13,774 nt of DNA from Solobacterium sp. Its GTDB lineage: Bacteria; Bacillota_I; Bacilli_A; Erysipelotrichales; Erysipelotrichaceae. Of the stretch, positions 1-6,237 are shown one piece after another. Location: assembly GCA_017514645.1 (NCBI GenBank), contig JAFWJP010000065.1:1-13774 (forward strand), in the 5' to 3' direction. Below the pieces are notes generated by a model. That model worked only from the letters and a program-made list of their open reading frames with translations, did no database searches and was not told the origin of the DNA. The translations under genes and the position numbers were made by a program. Every line of letters starts with the position of its first letter. The stretch's first letter is position 1.

Positions 1-195
1 GTCCCCCTCTTCTCCCTTCATTTCAACCTGCAGATACTTTCCGATGTACTGTTCCAGCGGGTCTGTCTGAGTGACAGGAACTTCTGTTTCGGTTTCATCT
101 GCGGTGTTGTTTCCGCTGTCTTCCGGTGCGGACGAGCAGGCTGCCAGGGAGAATACCATGGCAGCGGTAAGGATTGCGTTCAGTACTTTTTTCAT
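1..195 (-). CDS. Lipoprotein, N-terminal part only (runs off left edge)
   Basis: Reading the minus strand from the ATG at 195 gives 65 codons with no stop before the edge, so the C-terminal part is outside the window. The product starts MKKVLNAILTAAMVFSLAAC: a short basic start, a hydrophobic stretch and a lipobox LAAC with Cys20, the mark of a lipoprotein processed by signal peptidase II. An acidic, Thr/Glu-rich linker follows (about residues 21-45). Then comes the start of a folded part containing LEQYIGKYLQVEMKGEEG. An AGAAGGA ribosome site lies 7 bases upstream and supports this start. It has its own good promoter (227-254). The function cannot be told from this fragment; it is probably a surface-anchored protein of a small secreted family. 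Confidence 0.8.
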   Translation of the reverse strand, partial: MKKVLNAILTAAMVFSLAACSSAPEDSGNNTADETETEVPVTQTDPLEQYIGKYLQVEMKGEEGD

Positions 196-226
196 ATTCT
201 GTTCCTTCTTTGCTTGTCTGTCTTTC

Positions 227-254
227 ATTATACAGACTCGCGGAACGGCTTCAA
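227..254 (-). promoter_or_regulatory. Promoter of the left-edge lipoprotein
   Basis: On the minus strand there is TTGAAG (249-254), a 16-base spacer and a perfect TATAAT (227-232). Predicted transcription start is near 220, giving a leader of about 25 bases that contains the ribosome site. The spacing is one base short of ideal, but both boxes are good. Confidence 0.6.
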
Positions 255-260
255 TTCCGG

Positions 261-791
261 TTATTTCCGGGAAATATCCAGGATCTGCATCGGCGGATCG
301 ACCGGTTCCCCGTCAATTTCTGTATGCTGAATCACATGGAGATTCGGCAGATCTTCATTGCTGAGAATATAACTGATACGGTTTTCCTCTCCGCAGGTCA
401 GGAACTGCAGCAGATACTTTGCCGTACCGGACTGAATTTCTTTGTCCGCAGCGAACCTGTCACGTCCGGGATCCATGTACCAATGATAGACTTCGCCATC
501 ATAATCGATCAGATACAGTACCGGATCACCTTCAACGGTAAAGCGGGCGATGATGACCTTTGCCGGTGTACGGCTTTCTGCAGTTTCCAGGAAGGTATCC
601 CAGAGAGTTTCATTGAGCAGCGTTCCCTGATCCTCAATCACGATATCATCACGCTGAATCATTTCCTGATATGTGGACGGACAGGCCTGAAGGATCCCTT
701 CCGGTGTTTCTGTCTGTTCTTCAACCGGTGCATGTACAGGTGCAGTACAGCCCGCCAGCAGGAATATTGCGATACAAATCATGCGTTTCAT
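261..791 (-). CDS. Lipoprotein, DUF4362-like
   Basis: The product has 176 residues, with signal peptide and lipobox LLAGC (Cys15), then a Pro/Glu-rich linker to about residue 32. The central part resembles the uncharacterised DUF4362 family of Bacillota lipoproteins. It has a segment like 'xxFLExxxxxxPAKVIIARFTVEGDP' (split here), then an LIDYDGEVYHWYMDPGRDRF stretch corresponding to the family's 'GDPIxxDLxYDGxxIxYxxDxxxDxF' pattern, and a C-terminal strand ISYILSNE. The family match is from memory of the pattern. The role is unknown; the protein is expected to be anchored on the outer face of the membrane. The start is backed by an AAGGGGG ribosome site 7-8 bases upstream. The stop lies 65 bases before the next minus-strand lipoprotein, and no terminator is seen between them, so read-through is possible. 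Confidence 0.8.
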   Translation of the reverse strand: MKRMICIAIFLLAGCTAPVHAPVEEQTETPEGILQACPSTYQEMIQRDDIVIEDQGTLLNETLWDTFLETAESRTPAKVIIARFTVEGDPVLYLIDYDGEVYHWYMDPGRDRFAADKEIQSGTAKYLLQFLTCGEENRISYILSNEDLPNLHVIQHTEIDGEPVDPPMQILDISRK

Positions 792-850
792 GGTGTCGTT
801 CCCCCTTCAACCGTACTGACGGGAAATCAGCGGATGTGTGACAGGATCCG

Positions 851-917
851 TTCAAGCAGTGCTTGAATCCGGTTCAAGAACGGCTTGCTTGGCTGGTGTT
901 CCGCCCTGTTCTACCAT
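851..917 (+). promoter_or_regulatory. Operator array with half-sites every 11 bp, plus promoter of the 943-2303 operon
   Basis: Four half-sites alternate in orientation at exactly 11-bp intervals: TTCAAG (851-856), CTTGAA (862-867), TTCAAG (873-878) and CTTGct (884-889), each separated by 5 bases. The first pair forms a perfect palindrome (the inner bases CA/TG also pair). The array abuts a weak -35, TTGGCT (889-894), with a 17-base spacer to TACCAT (912-917). That places the array where an activator that contacts RNA polymerase would sit. The same arrangement is found upstream of the XRE-HD gene (11838-11893). The regulator is unknown. The array also lies upstream of the divergent lipoprotein at 791 and could act on it. 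Confidence 0.55.
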
Positions 918-942
918 GAAAGCGCAGAAGGGAGAATATGCA

Positions 943-1197
943 ATGAATGAGGACCTGTTCCGGTATTACACAGGATTGCAGTTCACTGTAAACGGAAAGG
1001 ACTGGCTTGCGGTCGATGACCGGCGATTCCGTGAACTCCATGAGCTTGCGGATACGGATGTCAAAGCCGGCAGAAAAGCACGTTCTGCAGCGGAATTTGC
1101 AGGCTTGTCCGAATACCGGATCTACCTGTCTGCTCTTATGGGGGCTGCGTTTGAACTGCAGCGCGGGTGGAAAGCCGAGCGATGTATCAACGAGTAA
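943..1197 (+). CDS. Small hypothetical protein (84 aa), first gene of operon
   Basis: The frame is open from 838, but the ATG at 943 is the likely start: a GAAGGGAGA ribosome site lies about 9 bases before it, while the ATGs at 838 and 916 have none. The product begins MNEDLFRYYTGLQFTVNGKDW and is soluble and mixed alpha/beta, with an RRFRELHELAD helix and a C-terminal helical half. No signal peptide, membrane segment or known motif is seen, and I do not recognise the family. The start of the frameshifted gene lies 35 bases downstream, and the P-loop gene lies further down the same unit. Confidence 0.65.
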   Translation: MNEDLFRYYTGLQFTVNGKDWLAVDDRRFRELHELADTDVKAGRKARSAAEFAGLSEYRIYLSALMGAAFELQRGWKAERCINE

Positions 1198-1232
1198 CGT
1201 ACACCAGCACAATACCGAAAGGAGGAACCACA

Positions 1233-1560
1233 ATGAAAGAATTCCGTGACCTGTGTCTTTGTTCATTCCGCAATGAACAGGTATCTGTCTTTGTGTCTGC
1301 CGATCTCATTGGCGGAAAGCTGACCATCAAGGGGGGATGATGCCGGTCCGCTTGTGGAATCGTGGTTCGGAGACAGCGATCTGGAATACTGGTATACATT
1401 CAGTGCAGAGGAAACAGATAAACTGTTCCGGGCATTGAATGCTATGGAGGATCCGGCAAGCGCTTTGCGGGATCATTTCAGCGGTGAAGAAGGATGCCGG
1501 AACCTGCGTACATTCTGTGAAACCCACGCTGTCAGATACACATATTTTTCCTATGCTTGA
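1233..1560 (+). pseudogene. Small hypothetical protein, frameshifted at a G6 run (intact form 108 aa)
   Basis: An ATG at 1233 with a strong AAGGAGG ribosome site opens a frame that ends after 35 codons at TGA 1338-1340, just after six G (1331-1336). Skipping one G continues in the +1 frame with no stop to TGA 1558-1560, giving 108 residues. The two halves join smoothly: LTIKG followed by DDAGPLVESWFGDSDLEYWY. That junction resembles a family of small uncharacterised Bacillota proteins carrying a 'GxDxGxxxxxxFGDSDYEYW' signature, which I recognise only as a pattern. The C-terminal part contains HFSGEEGCRNLRTFCE and ends YTYFSYA. The break may be a real mutation, a sequencing error in the homopolymer, or slippage by ribosome or polymerase. 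The function is unknown. Confidence 0.65.
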
Positions 1561-1589
1561 TACAATGATGGCAGAAGGAGAACAAGCCT

Positions 1590-1616
1590 ATGCTCATGTT
1601 CCTGAAACTCCGCTGA
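1590..1616 (+). CDS. Eight-codon mini-ORF with ribosome site, possible gene remnant
   Basis: AAGGAG at 1575-1580 precedes an ATG at 1590 that opens only eight codons (MLMFLKLR) before TGA at 1614-1616. It sits between the frameshifted gene and the P-loop gene. It could be the stump of a deleted gene, a tiny leader that tunes translation of the next gene, or chance. Nothing else supports coding. Confidence 0.2.
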   Translation: MLMFLKLR

Positions 1617-1661
1617 CCGGATCCGTGCATAAACACAGAACTGAAACAGGAGGTAACCATC

Positions 1662-2303
1662 ATGATCATTCAGGACAATGTTTTAAATGCGTACTTGAAG
1701 AACGTATATTTCATTACAGGAACACATCTCGGCGGAAAAACCACGATATCCAGGATCCTTGCGGAACGGCACCGCATTCCGCTCTACGATATGGATGACG
1801 CGTTTCCCGCACATCAGCGCATCTCCGATGTTCATCATCAGCCGGCGATGAACAAACAGTTCAGAGACGCGGACGAATTCTTCGGCAGAAGCGTGGAGGA
1901 ATACCGGAACTGGCTGATCGGCAGCTCCCGGGAACAGCTGGATTTCATTCTGCTGGATCTCATCCGGGATTCTGCGCACGGGCCGGTTCTCTGCGACTGT
2001 CACCTGACACTGGAACAGGCAGAGGTCCTGACGGAGCCTTCCCGTATCGCCTGGCTGATCCGGGAACCAAAGGACAATGTTGAGGAGTACTGCCGGCGGC
2101 CCGACCATCAGCCCTTCAGCCGCTGGATCCACAGCGCTTCGGACTACGAACAGGCCAAAGCCACCTGTGAAGAAACACTGTATACGCTGAACCATGATCT
2201 GTACGAGAACGTAAAGCACAGCAGGTACTTCTGGCTGGAACGCGATCCGGCAAGAACGATCGAAGAAACCGCTGCTCTGGTAGAACAGCACTTCGGACTG
2301 TAA
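1662..2303 (+). CDS. P-loop NTPase, nucleotide/shikimate-kinase-like
   Basis: The product has 213 residues. After a short N-terminal helix comes a buried strand VYFITG and a Walker A loop GTHLGGKTT (residues 20-28), then LAERHRIPLYDMDD. That layout, with an acidic pair at the end of strand 2, is typical of small-molecule kinases of the shikimate kinase / cytidylate kinase fold. A second strand, DFILLDL (about 94-100), and PVLCDCHL (about 108-115) give further parallel strands. The C-terminal half is helical and charged. Soluble; the substrate is not identifiable. The start is set by an AGGAGGT site 8 bases upstream. It is the last gene of the operon and is followed by a strong terminator. It could modify a metabolite, nucleotide or antibiotic; no choice is supported by the sequence alone. 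Confidence 0.8.
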   Translation: MIIQDNVLNAYLKNVYFITGTHLGGKTTISRILAERHRIPLYDMDDAFPAHQRISDVHHQPAMNKQFRDADEFFGRSVEEYRNWLIGSSREQLDFILLDLIRDSAHGPVLCDCHLTLEQAEVLTEPSRIAWLIREPKDNVEEYCRRPDHQPFSRWIHSASDYEQAKATCEETLYTLNHDLYENVKHSRYFWLERDPARTIEETAALVEQHFGL

Positions 2304-2310
2304 ACACAGC

Positions 2311-2337
2311 GATCACCGGGAATCCGGTGATCTTTTT
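2311..2337 (+). terminator. Intrinsic terminator of the 943-2303 operon
   Basis: A perfect 9-bp stem GATCACCGG / CCGGTGATC (2311-2319, 2324-2332) with a four-base loop is followed by a run of T (2333-2337). It lies 8 bases after the stop of the kinase-like gene. Confidence 0.85.
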
Positions 2338-2397
2338 CTGTCCGTTCCCATCAAAAGCAGTATACTTTTCCTGTATATAACAGGATGGTAAACAACA

Positions 2398-3129
2398 ATG
2401 AACGCACTGAATACGACGATGCGGCTGACGGCGGCAGTCGGCCTGGGCATGATGCTTGCGGCCTGCAGTACACCTGCAGAACCTGAGCCTTCCCCGGAAC
2501 CGGCAGAAGAAACCGTACAGCCCACGGAATCTCCGGAAACAGAAGAACAGACACCGGTAAACTACAATGATCCGGCCGGCTTTGAAGGATTTGATGCTTT
2601 CATTGAAGGCGTAACGGACAACTATGAGCACTTCCGCGACAATGAGTTAGTCATCGGCACGACCTTCTTCGGAGAATTCAATTATCCGCTCAAACGGATG
2701 GATCAGCTGGCTGATGACAACCACGAAGCCGTCAAGGATGCAGAAACACTGGAACCCGGTGCCTTCGGAAAGATCACTACGGATTACTGGACCAAGACCG
2801 GCGGACCGACCGTATTCACCGTATGCAATCCTGCGCATGAAGCCGCTGTCCCCGATGACTGCATCATTGCGGGCATCACGGATCTGGACGGCGTGACCTT
2901 CTCCAACGGCATCGTCATCGGTGTCGGTCCGGCAGACCGTACAGTACTTGACCGGATCAACACTGTCCTCGGTGAACCGGCAGAGATCACCAGTGCTGCA
3001 GAAAACACGGTATACCGCTGGTGTGATCAGACCGGTCTCCACGATCTGCGCCTGACGGTCAAAGAACAGGATGATTCCTTTGAGATCCTGTCCTGGACTT
3101 ACCGGAACGATTCCTTCTACCGGAACTGA
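2398..3129 (+). CDS. Lipoprotein of unknown function (243 aa)
   Basis: A signal peptide ends in the lipobox LAAC (Cys23), which is followed by a 30-residue Pro/Glu/Thr linker rich in PEP and ETEE units; such linkers often hold a domain away from the membrane. The mature domain (about 57-243) is acidic, with phrases such as GFDAFIEGVTDNYEHFRD, FGEFNYPLKRMDQLADD and RTVLDRINTVLGEPAEI. The last resembles the 'LGxP' segment of BLIP/SmpA-like and other small beta-rich secreted proteins, but that is only a resemblance. The mature part has three further Cys (VCNP, DDCII, RWCDQ). The start at 2398 has a weak AGGA site about 12 bases away; Met8 (2419) is an alternative with no better site. No clear promoter is seen. 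The function is unknown. The gene converges on the MATE gene. Confidence 0.75.
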   Translation: MNALNTTMRLTAAVGLGMMLAACSTPAEPEPSPEPAEETVQPTESPETEEQTPVNYNDPAGFEGFDAFIEGVTDNYEHFRDNELVIGTTFFGEFNYPLKRMDQLADDNHEAVKDAETLEPGAFGKITTDYWTKTGGPTVFTVCNPAHEAAVPDDCIIAGITDLDGVTFSNGIVIGVGPADRTVLDRINTVLGEPAEITSAAENTVYRWCDQTGLHDLRLTVKEQDDSFEILSWTYRNDSFYRN

Positions 3130-3133
3130 TATG

Positions 3134-3161
3134 AAAAAGGGTATCCTGCGGGATACCCTTT
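3134..3161. terminator. Terminator between the convergent lipoprotein and MATE genes
   Basis: An 11-bp perfect stem AAAGGGTATCC / GGATACCCTTT (3136-3146, 3151-3161) with a TGCG loop lies between the two convergent stop codons. Read on the minus strand the stem is followed directly by five T, so it is strongest for the MATE gene. On the plus strand the T run is interrupted (TTTGATTT) and weaker. Confidence 0.8.
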
Positions 3162-3164
3162 GAT

Positions 3165-4640
3165 TTACACAAGAATGGATTTCCACTTGCCTTGTCCGTA
3201 GACGAACATGACAAGCGCAGTCCGTACCACCTGATCGATGAAGATCGCATACCACGCACCAAGCAGTCCGAACGCCAGAACATTGATCATCAGATGACCG
3301 AGGATCGGTCGCAGGATCAGCACACAGATCATGGTAATGAGCGCGGTTGCCTTGGTTGCGCCTGCACCTCTCAGCGAACCTGCCAGGATGAACTGCGGTG
3401 TCTGTACCGGCTGCAGGAAGCCGAGGATGATCATGACCGGGATCGATGCCTGGATGACCGCCGGCGTATCGCTGTACAGCATGACGATGTACTTGCCGAA
3501 GAAGCCGAAGAACAGTCCGAGAATACAGCCCAGTCCGACACCCAGACGGCTGCACCGTGTGGAATAGTGTTCTGCCATATCCGGCCTGCGCTTTCCCAGG
3601 GACTGACCGACCAGCGTCGTGGAACTGACGGAGATCGCCATACCCAGCATGAAGGACAGCGACTGGATGTTCATGCAGATCTGATGCGTTGCATAGCCCG
3701 GGTTTCCCAGACCTGCTACCTGACGGGAGAACAGAATGATACCTACACGCATCGCTGCCTGTTCCATCAGGGAAGGAATACCGACCTTGACGATCCGGGA
3801 GATCACATCCCACTCCACACCGAAATGCCGGAAGAAATCCCCGACTGTCAGCTTGAAGTAGTACTTTCCGCTTCCTACCGCATAGATCGCAATGATCAGT
3901 GCAACTGCCTGTCCGATCACCGTTGCCAGCGAAGCACCGACAACTCCGAGCGCCGGGAAACCGAAATGACCGTTGATCAGCAGATAGTTCAGACACACGT
4001 TGACAACGTTCGCTGTCATGTTGTAGATCATCGGCAGCTTGGAGTTGCCCGTACCGCGCAGCGCTGCGGTAAACGTCGCACCCAGACCCATCGTTGTGAA
4101 CCCGAGCATCTGGATCCGCAGATAATCCACGCTCATCGCTTCAATATCCGCTGACAGTCCGCCGTTGGCCATGAAGGATACCAGCGGTACCGCCGTAAAG
4201 AATCCAGCAATCGACGCAAAGATACACACGCCCAGGGACATGACCAGACCCTGCCGCAGGGTATCTGTCGCTTTGTCATGCATTCCGGCGCCGCGGTCTC
4301 TCGCTACAGCTGCTGTCACGCCGACATTCAGCGCGATCATCAGGGAAATATAGATGAACTTCGGCTGGTTCGCCAGACTGACTGCCGCAATCGCATCATC
4401 ACCGTTGATCATGGAACCGACCATGATCATATCCGCCATAGACACAAGACTCGTCAGAAGCTGCTCAACCAAAGACGGCCAGGCAATCCGCATGATATCC
4501 CCGTAAAGAACCGATTCCCTGCATCCTTCCGGAAGCTGTTTCCGTTCTTTGCGGCTTTTTCTTTGTTCATTGATCAGATCTTCTTCCGTTCCCCACGGAA
4601 TCTCATCGAGGTAGGTTTTCAACATCCGCCGTTCTGTCAT
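3165..4640 (-). CDS. MATE family multidrug/cation efflux transporter
   Basis: The product has 491 residues, normal for a MATE protein plus an unusually long hydrophilic N-terminus of about 45 residues (KSRKERKQLPEGCRESVLYGD) before the first membrane segment. Family marks are IAWPSLVEQLLTSLVSMADMIMVG in the first segment pair (split here), the AALRGTGNSKLPMI loop and its pseudo-repeat SLRGAGATKATALITMI in the second half, giving the two six-helix bundles of the MATE fold. Such proteins export drugs or metabolites in exchange for Na+ or H+ at the cytoplasmic membrane. The substrate cannot be read from sequence. The start has an AAAAGAG site; Met6 is an alternative. The gene diverges from rpmH and ends at the shared terminator. 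Confidence 0.92.
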   Translation of the reverse strand: MTERRMLKTYLDEIPWGTEEDLINEQRKSRKERKQLPEGCRESVLYGDIMRIAWPSLVEQLLTSLVSMADMIMVGSMINGDDAIAAVSLANQPKFIYISLMIALNVGVTAAVARDRGAGMHDKATDTLRQGLVMSLGVCIFASIAGFFTAVPLVSFMANGGLSADIEAMSVDYLRIQMLGFTTMGLGATFTAALRGTGNSKLPMIYNMTANVVNVCLNYLLINGHFGFPALGVVGASLATVIGQAVALIIAIYAVGSGKYYFKLTVGDFFRHFGVEWDVISRIVKVGIPSLMEQAAMRVGIILFSRQVAGLGNPGYATHQICMNIQSLSFMLGMAISVSSTTLVGQSLGKRRPDMAEHYSTRCSRLGVGLGCILGLFFGFFGKYIVMLYSDTPAVIQASIPVMIILGFLQPVQTPQFILAGSLRGAGATKATALITMICVLILRPILGHLMINVLAFGLLGAWYAIFIDQVVRTALVMFVYGQGKWKSILV

Positions 4641-4660
4641 ACAACACTCTTTTCTGAAAT

Positions 4661-4704
4661 TACATGTACTAATGTATCATAAATCTTCTTTGTTAGCGAC
4701 CGAA
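4661..4704 (-). promoter_or_regulatory. Candidate MATE promoter with inverted repeat
   Basis: On the minus strand a TATGAT -10 (4676-4681) is preceded by only a weak -35 (TTCGGT, 4699-4704, 17-base spacer). An inverted repeat TACAT-N6-ATGTA (4661-4676) covers the edge of the -10 and the predicted start of transcription, where a repressor would act. Short palindromes of this size also arise by chance. Confidence 0.3.
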
Positions 4705-4754
4705 CATTCAAAAACATCTGCAGTTGGTTGGTCTGCCGTACGTATGTATTTTGA

Positions 4755-4783
4755 TTGACTTTTAATATTCCTGAAAGTATTAT
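4755..4783 (+). promoter_or_regulatory. Promoter of the rpmH operon
   Basis: TTGACT (4755-4760), a 17-base spacer and TATTAT (4778-4783) match the housekeeping sigma consensus closely. The spacer is AT-rich. Predicted start is near 4790, leaving a leader of about 34 bases that includes the GGAGGT ribosome site of rpmH. This is the best promoter in the window, fitting a highly expressed ribosomal protein gene. Confidence 0.8.
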
Positions 4784-4823
4784 ATATAAGCATTGTTCTT
4801 GATATGGACGGAGGTGGCATGAA

Positions 4824-4958
4824 ATGAAGAGAACATACCAGCCGAGTAAGAGAAAAAACAAGTCTACCCACGGCTTCAGAGCCCGCAAGGCAACTGTCGG
4901 TGGACGTAAGGTTCTTGCAAGACGCAGAGCTAAGGGCAGAAAGGTTCTGTCTGCCTGA
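4824..4958 (+). CDS. rpmH: 50S ribosomal protein L34
   Basis: The product has 44 residues, the usual length for L34. It starts [20 protein letters not shown] and ends in [13 protein letters not shown], both hallmarks of the family, and it is strongly basic. It binds 23S rRNA in the large subunit. In the middle, RKATVGGRK stands where most relatives have RMATKNGRK or RMSTKNGRK, a small lineage difference. GGAGGT lies 8 bases before the ATG. It is the first gene of the conserved rpmH-rnpA-yidC-jag block. Confidence 0.97.
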   Translation: MKRTYQPSKRKNKSTHGFRARKATVGGRKVLARRRAKGRKVLSA

Positions 4959-4961
4959 ATT

Positions 4962-4986
4962 AAGCCACCTTCCGGTGGTTTTTTTT
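4962..4986 (+). terminator. Terminator-like hairpin (attenuator) between rpmH and rnpA
   Basis: AAGCCACC pairs with GGTGGTTT (8 bp, one G-U) around a TTCC loop (4970-4973), and eight T run through 4979-4986. It sits 3 bases after the rpmH stop and only 4 bases before the rnpA ATG. The shape is that of an intrinsic terminator. Because rnpA has no visible promoter of its own, it probably acts as a partial terminator, lowering rnpA-yidC-jag relative to rpmH. The GGTGG of the 3' arm is also the only ribosome-site-like sequence before rnpA. Confidence 0.7.
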
Positions 4987-4990
4987 GACT

Positions 4991-5323
4991 ATGAAGAAGA
5001 TCAATCGTGTACGTAAATCCAGAGAGTTCCAGTCTCTCATCCATACCGGACGGAAATATGTCAATGACAGCTTCGTTCTCTATGTTCTTCCGAAAAAGGA
5101 AGAACAGGCCAGAGCGGGAATTTCCCTGTCCAGGAAGATCGGCAATGCCGTCATGCGCAACAAGTACAAGCGTCAGGTACGCATGATGTGTCAGGAATTG
5201 CTGGATTTCAGCGTGCTTGAATATGACTTTATTGCAATCGTGCGCTACGGTTACCGTGAACGGTCCTATGCGGACAATAAAAATAACTTGGAAAAACTGT
5301 GCCGTACGGCTAAAATTATATAG
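4991..5323 (+). CDS. rnpA: Ribonuclease P protein component
   Basis: The product has 110 residues, normal for the family. The diagnostic block ISLSRKIGNAVMRNKYKRQVR (split: ISLSRKIGNAV, then RNxxKRxxR) at about residues 46-66 is the RNA-binding core. The start MKKINRVRKSREFQ is also typical. It binds the RNase P RNA and helps it recognise pre-tRNA 5' leaders. I chose the ATG at 4991; an in-frame TTG at 4985 has better spacing (6 bases) from the GGTGG in the preceding hairpin and would add two residues. The stop is 28 bases before yidC. Confidence 0.95.
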   Translation: MKKINRVRKSREFQSLIHTGRKYVNDSFVLYVLPKKEEQARAGISLSRKIGNAVMRNKYKRQVRMMCQELLDFSVLEYDFIAIVRYGYRERSYADNKNNLEKLCRTAKII

Positions 5324-5351
5324 TTACTATGTATCAATTAAAGGAGACCTT

Positions 5352-6233
5352 ATGAAGATCAACGCCCAAATGAAGAAAGTGCTGGTCATCTCGGCTGTAT
5401 TCCTGTTCATGGTTACCATGACCGGCTGCCGTGTCGCAACGAATCCAGACGGTACGATCAAGCTGATTACCCCGGAGACGACCTTCTCGGAGACCATGTC
5501 TTCCGAGAACTGGTTCAACGCCCTGCTGGTATGGCCGATGGCTCAGTTCATCAACAAGCTGACACCGAAGATCGGTTCTGTCGGTGCACTCGCATTGCTG
5601 ACAGTGCTTGTCAACGCTGTACTGCTCGTCGTTACCCTGAAGTCCCAGATCCAGCAGCAGCAGATGCAGCTGATCCAGCCGGAACTCGACCGTATCCAGA
5701 AGAAGTATGAAGGCAGAACGGATGAAGTTTCCCGCCAGAAGCAGGCAGCGGAACTGAACAAGCTCTACCAGAAGTACAACCTGAACCCGCTCGGCGCGAT
5801 TGCAACTACATTCCTGCAGTTCCCGCTGGTCATCGCTCTGTACCACGCTGTACAGCGTTCCTCTCTGCTGAAGTCCACACCGTTCATGGGTCTGAGCATG
5901 GAAACATCCCCTCTCAACGGTATGAGAGCCCACAGCTGGGGATATCTGGCAATCTTCCTGGTCATGCTGATCAGCCAGTGCATCACGATGTTCCTGCCGA
6001 GATGGATGGCCAAGAAGCGCGCAGAGGAAGAAGCACGCAAGCATCATCGCAGTGTACAGCCTTCCAAGAGCTCAACACAGTCCAACATGATGATGATCTA
6101 CATGGTCGTCCTGTTCGCTTTCATCGGTCTGACTCTGCCGGCCGCTATGTCCATCTACTGGACCATCTATTCGATCGTCAATATCGTCAAGATGTTCGTC
6201 GTCCAGTCCATTATACAGAAACAAGGAGCGTAA
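5352..6233 (+). CDS. yidC: Membrane protein insertase YidC/SpoIIIJ (lipoprotein form)
   Basis: The product has 293 residues. A signal peptide ends in MTGC (Cys26), so this is the short, lipid-anchored Gram-positive YidC. Membrane segments are near residues 77-97, 148-167, 196-216 and 246-284 (two segments, with a Pro break). Family marks are QLIQPELDRIQKKYEGR after the second segment, YNLNPLGAIATTFLQFPL in the third and LPAAMSIYW in the last. It inserts membrane proteins alone or with Sec. By eye alignment to SpoIIIJ, the conserved groove Arg (TILIRLLIL) corresponds here to Asn88 in TVLVNAVLL. AAGGAG at 5341-5346 fixes the start. The frame is open back to 5217, but those codons overlap rnpA and lack a ribosome site. 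The 3' end carries the ribosome site of jag. Confidence 0.95.
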   Translation: MKINAQMKKVLVISAVFLFMVTMTGCRVATNPDGTIKLITPETTFSETMSSENWFNALLVWPMAQFINKLTPKIGSVGALALLTVLVNAVLLVVTLKSQIQQQQMQLIQPELDRIQKKYEGRTDEVSRQKQAAELNKLYQKYNLNPLGAIATTFLQFPLVIALYHAVQRSSLLKSTPFMGLSMETSPLNGMRAHSWGYLAIFLVMLISQCITMFLPRWMAKKRAEEEARKHHRSVQPSKSSTQSNMMMIYMVVLFAFIGLTLPAAMSIYWTIYSIVNIVKMFVVQSIIQKQGA

Positions 6234-6237
6234 CATC

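Noticed and set aside
174..866. A 230-codon plus-strand open frame opposite the DUF4362-like lipoprotein
   Set aside because: The minus strand carries a clear lipobox, ribosome site and family-like sequence; the plus frame is Cys/Arg-rich and has no start signal.
851..889. A tRNA T-arm (GGTTCAAG-like sequence)
   Set aside because: No acceptor stem, anticodon arm or CCA end can be drawn around it; the regular 11-bp alternation fits an operator better.
838..942. An earlier start (838 or 916) for the 84-residue protein
   Set aside because: There is no ribosome site, and the first 26 codons cover the operator array and promoter; the ATG at 943 has a good site.
2647..3996. A 449-codon open frame on the minus strand overlapping both the lipoprotein and MATE genes
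   Set aside because: It is antisense or out of frame to two well-supported genes, is rich in Cys, Arg and His as shadow frames are, and has no ribosome site or family motif.
3192..4154. A 320-codon plus-strand open frame opposite the MATE gene
   Set aside because: The product is rich in Asp, Arg, Gln and His with no hydrophobic core; it is the complement of conserved MATE codons.
4641..4823. A replication origin next to rpmH
   Set aside because: The region is AT-rich but I see no TTATCCACA-type DnaA boxes and no dnaA gene.
5217..5351. An N-terminal extension of yidC into rnpA
   Set aside because: There is no ribosome site at 5217, the codons overlap the rnpA end, and the ATG at 5352 has AAGGAG and starts a proper lipoprotein signal peptide.
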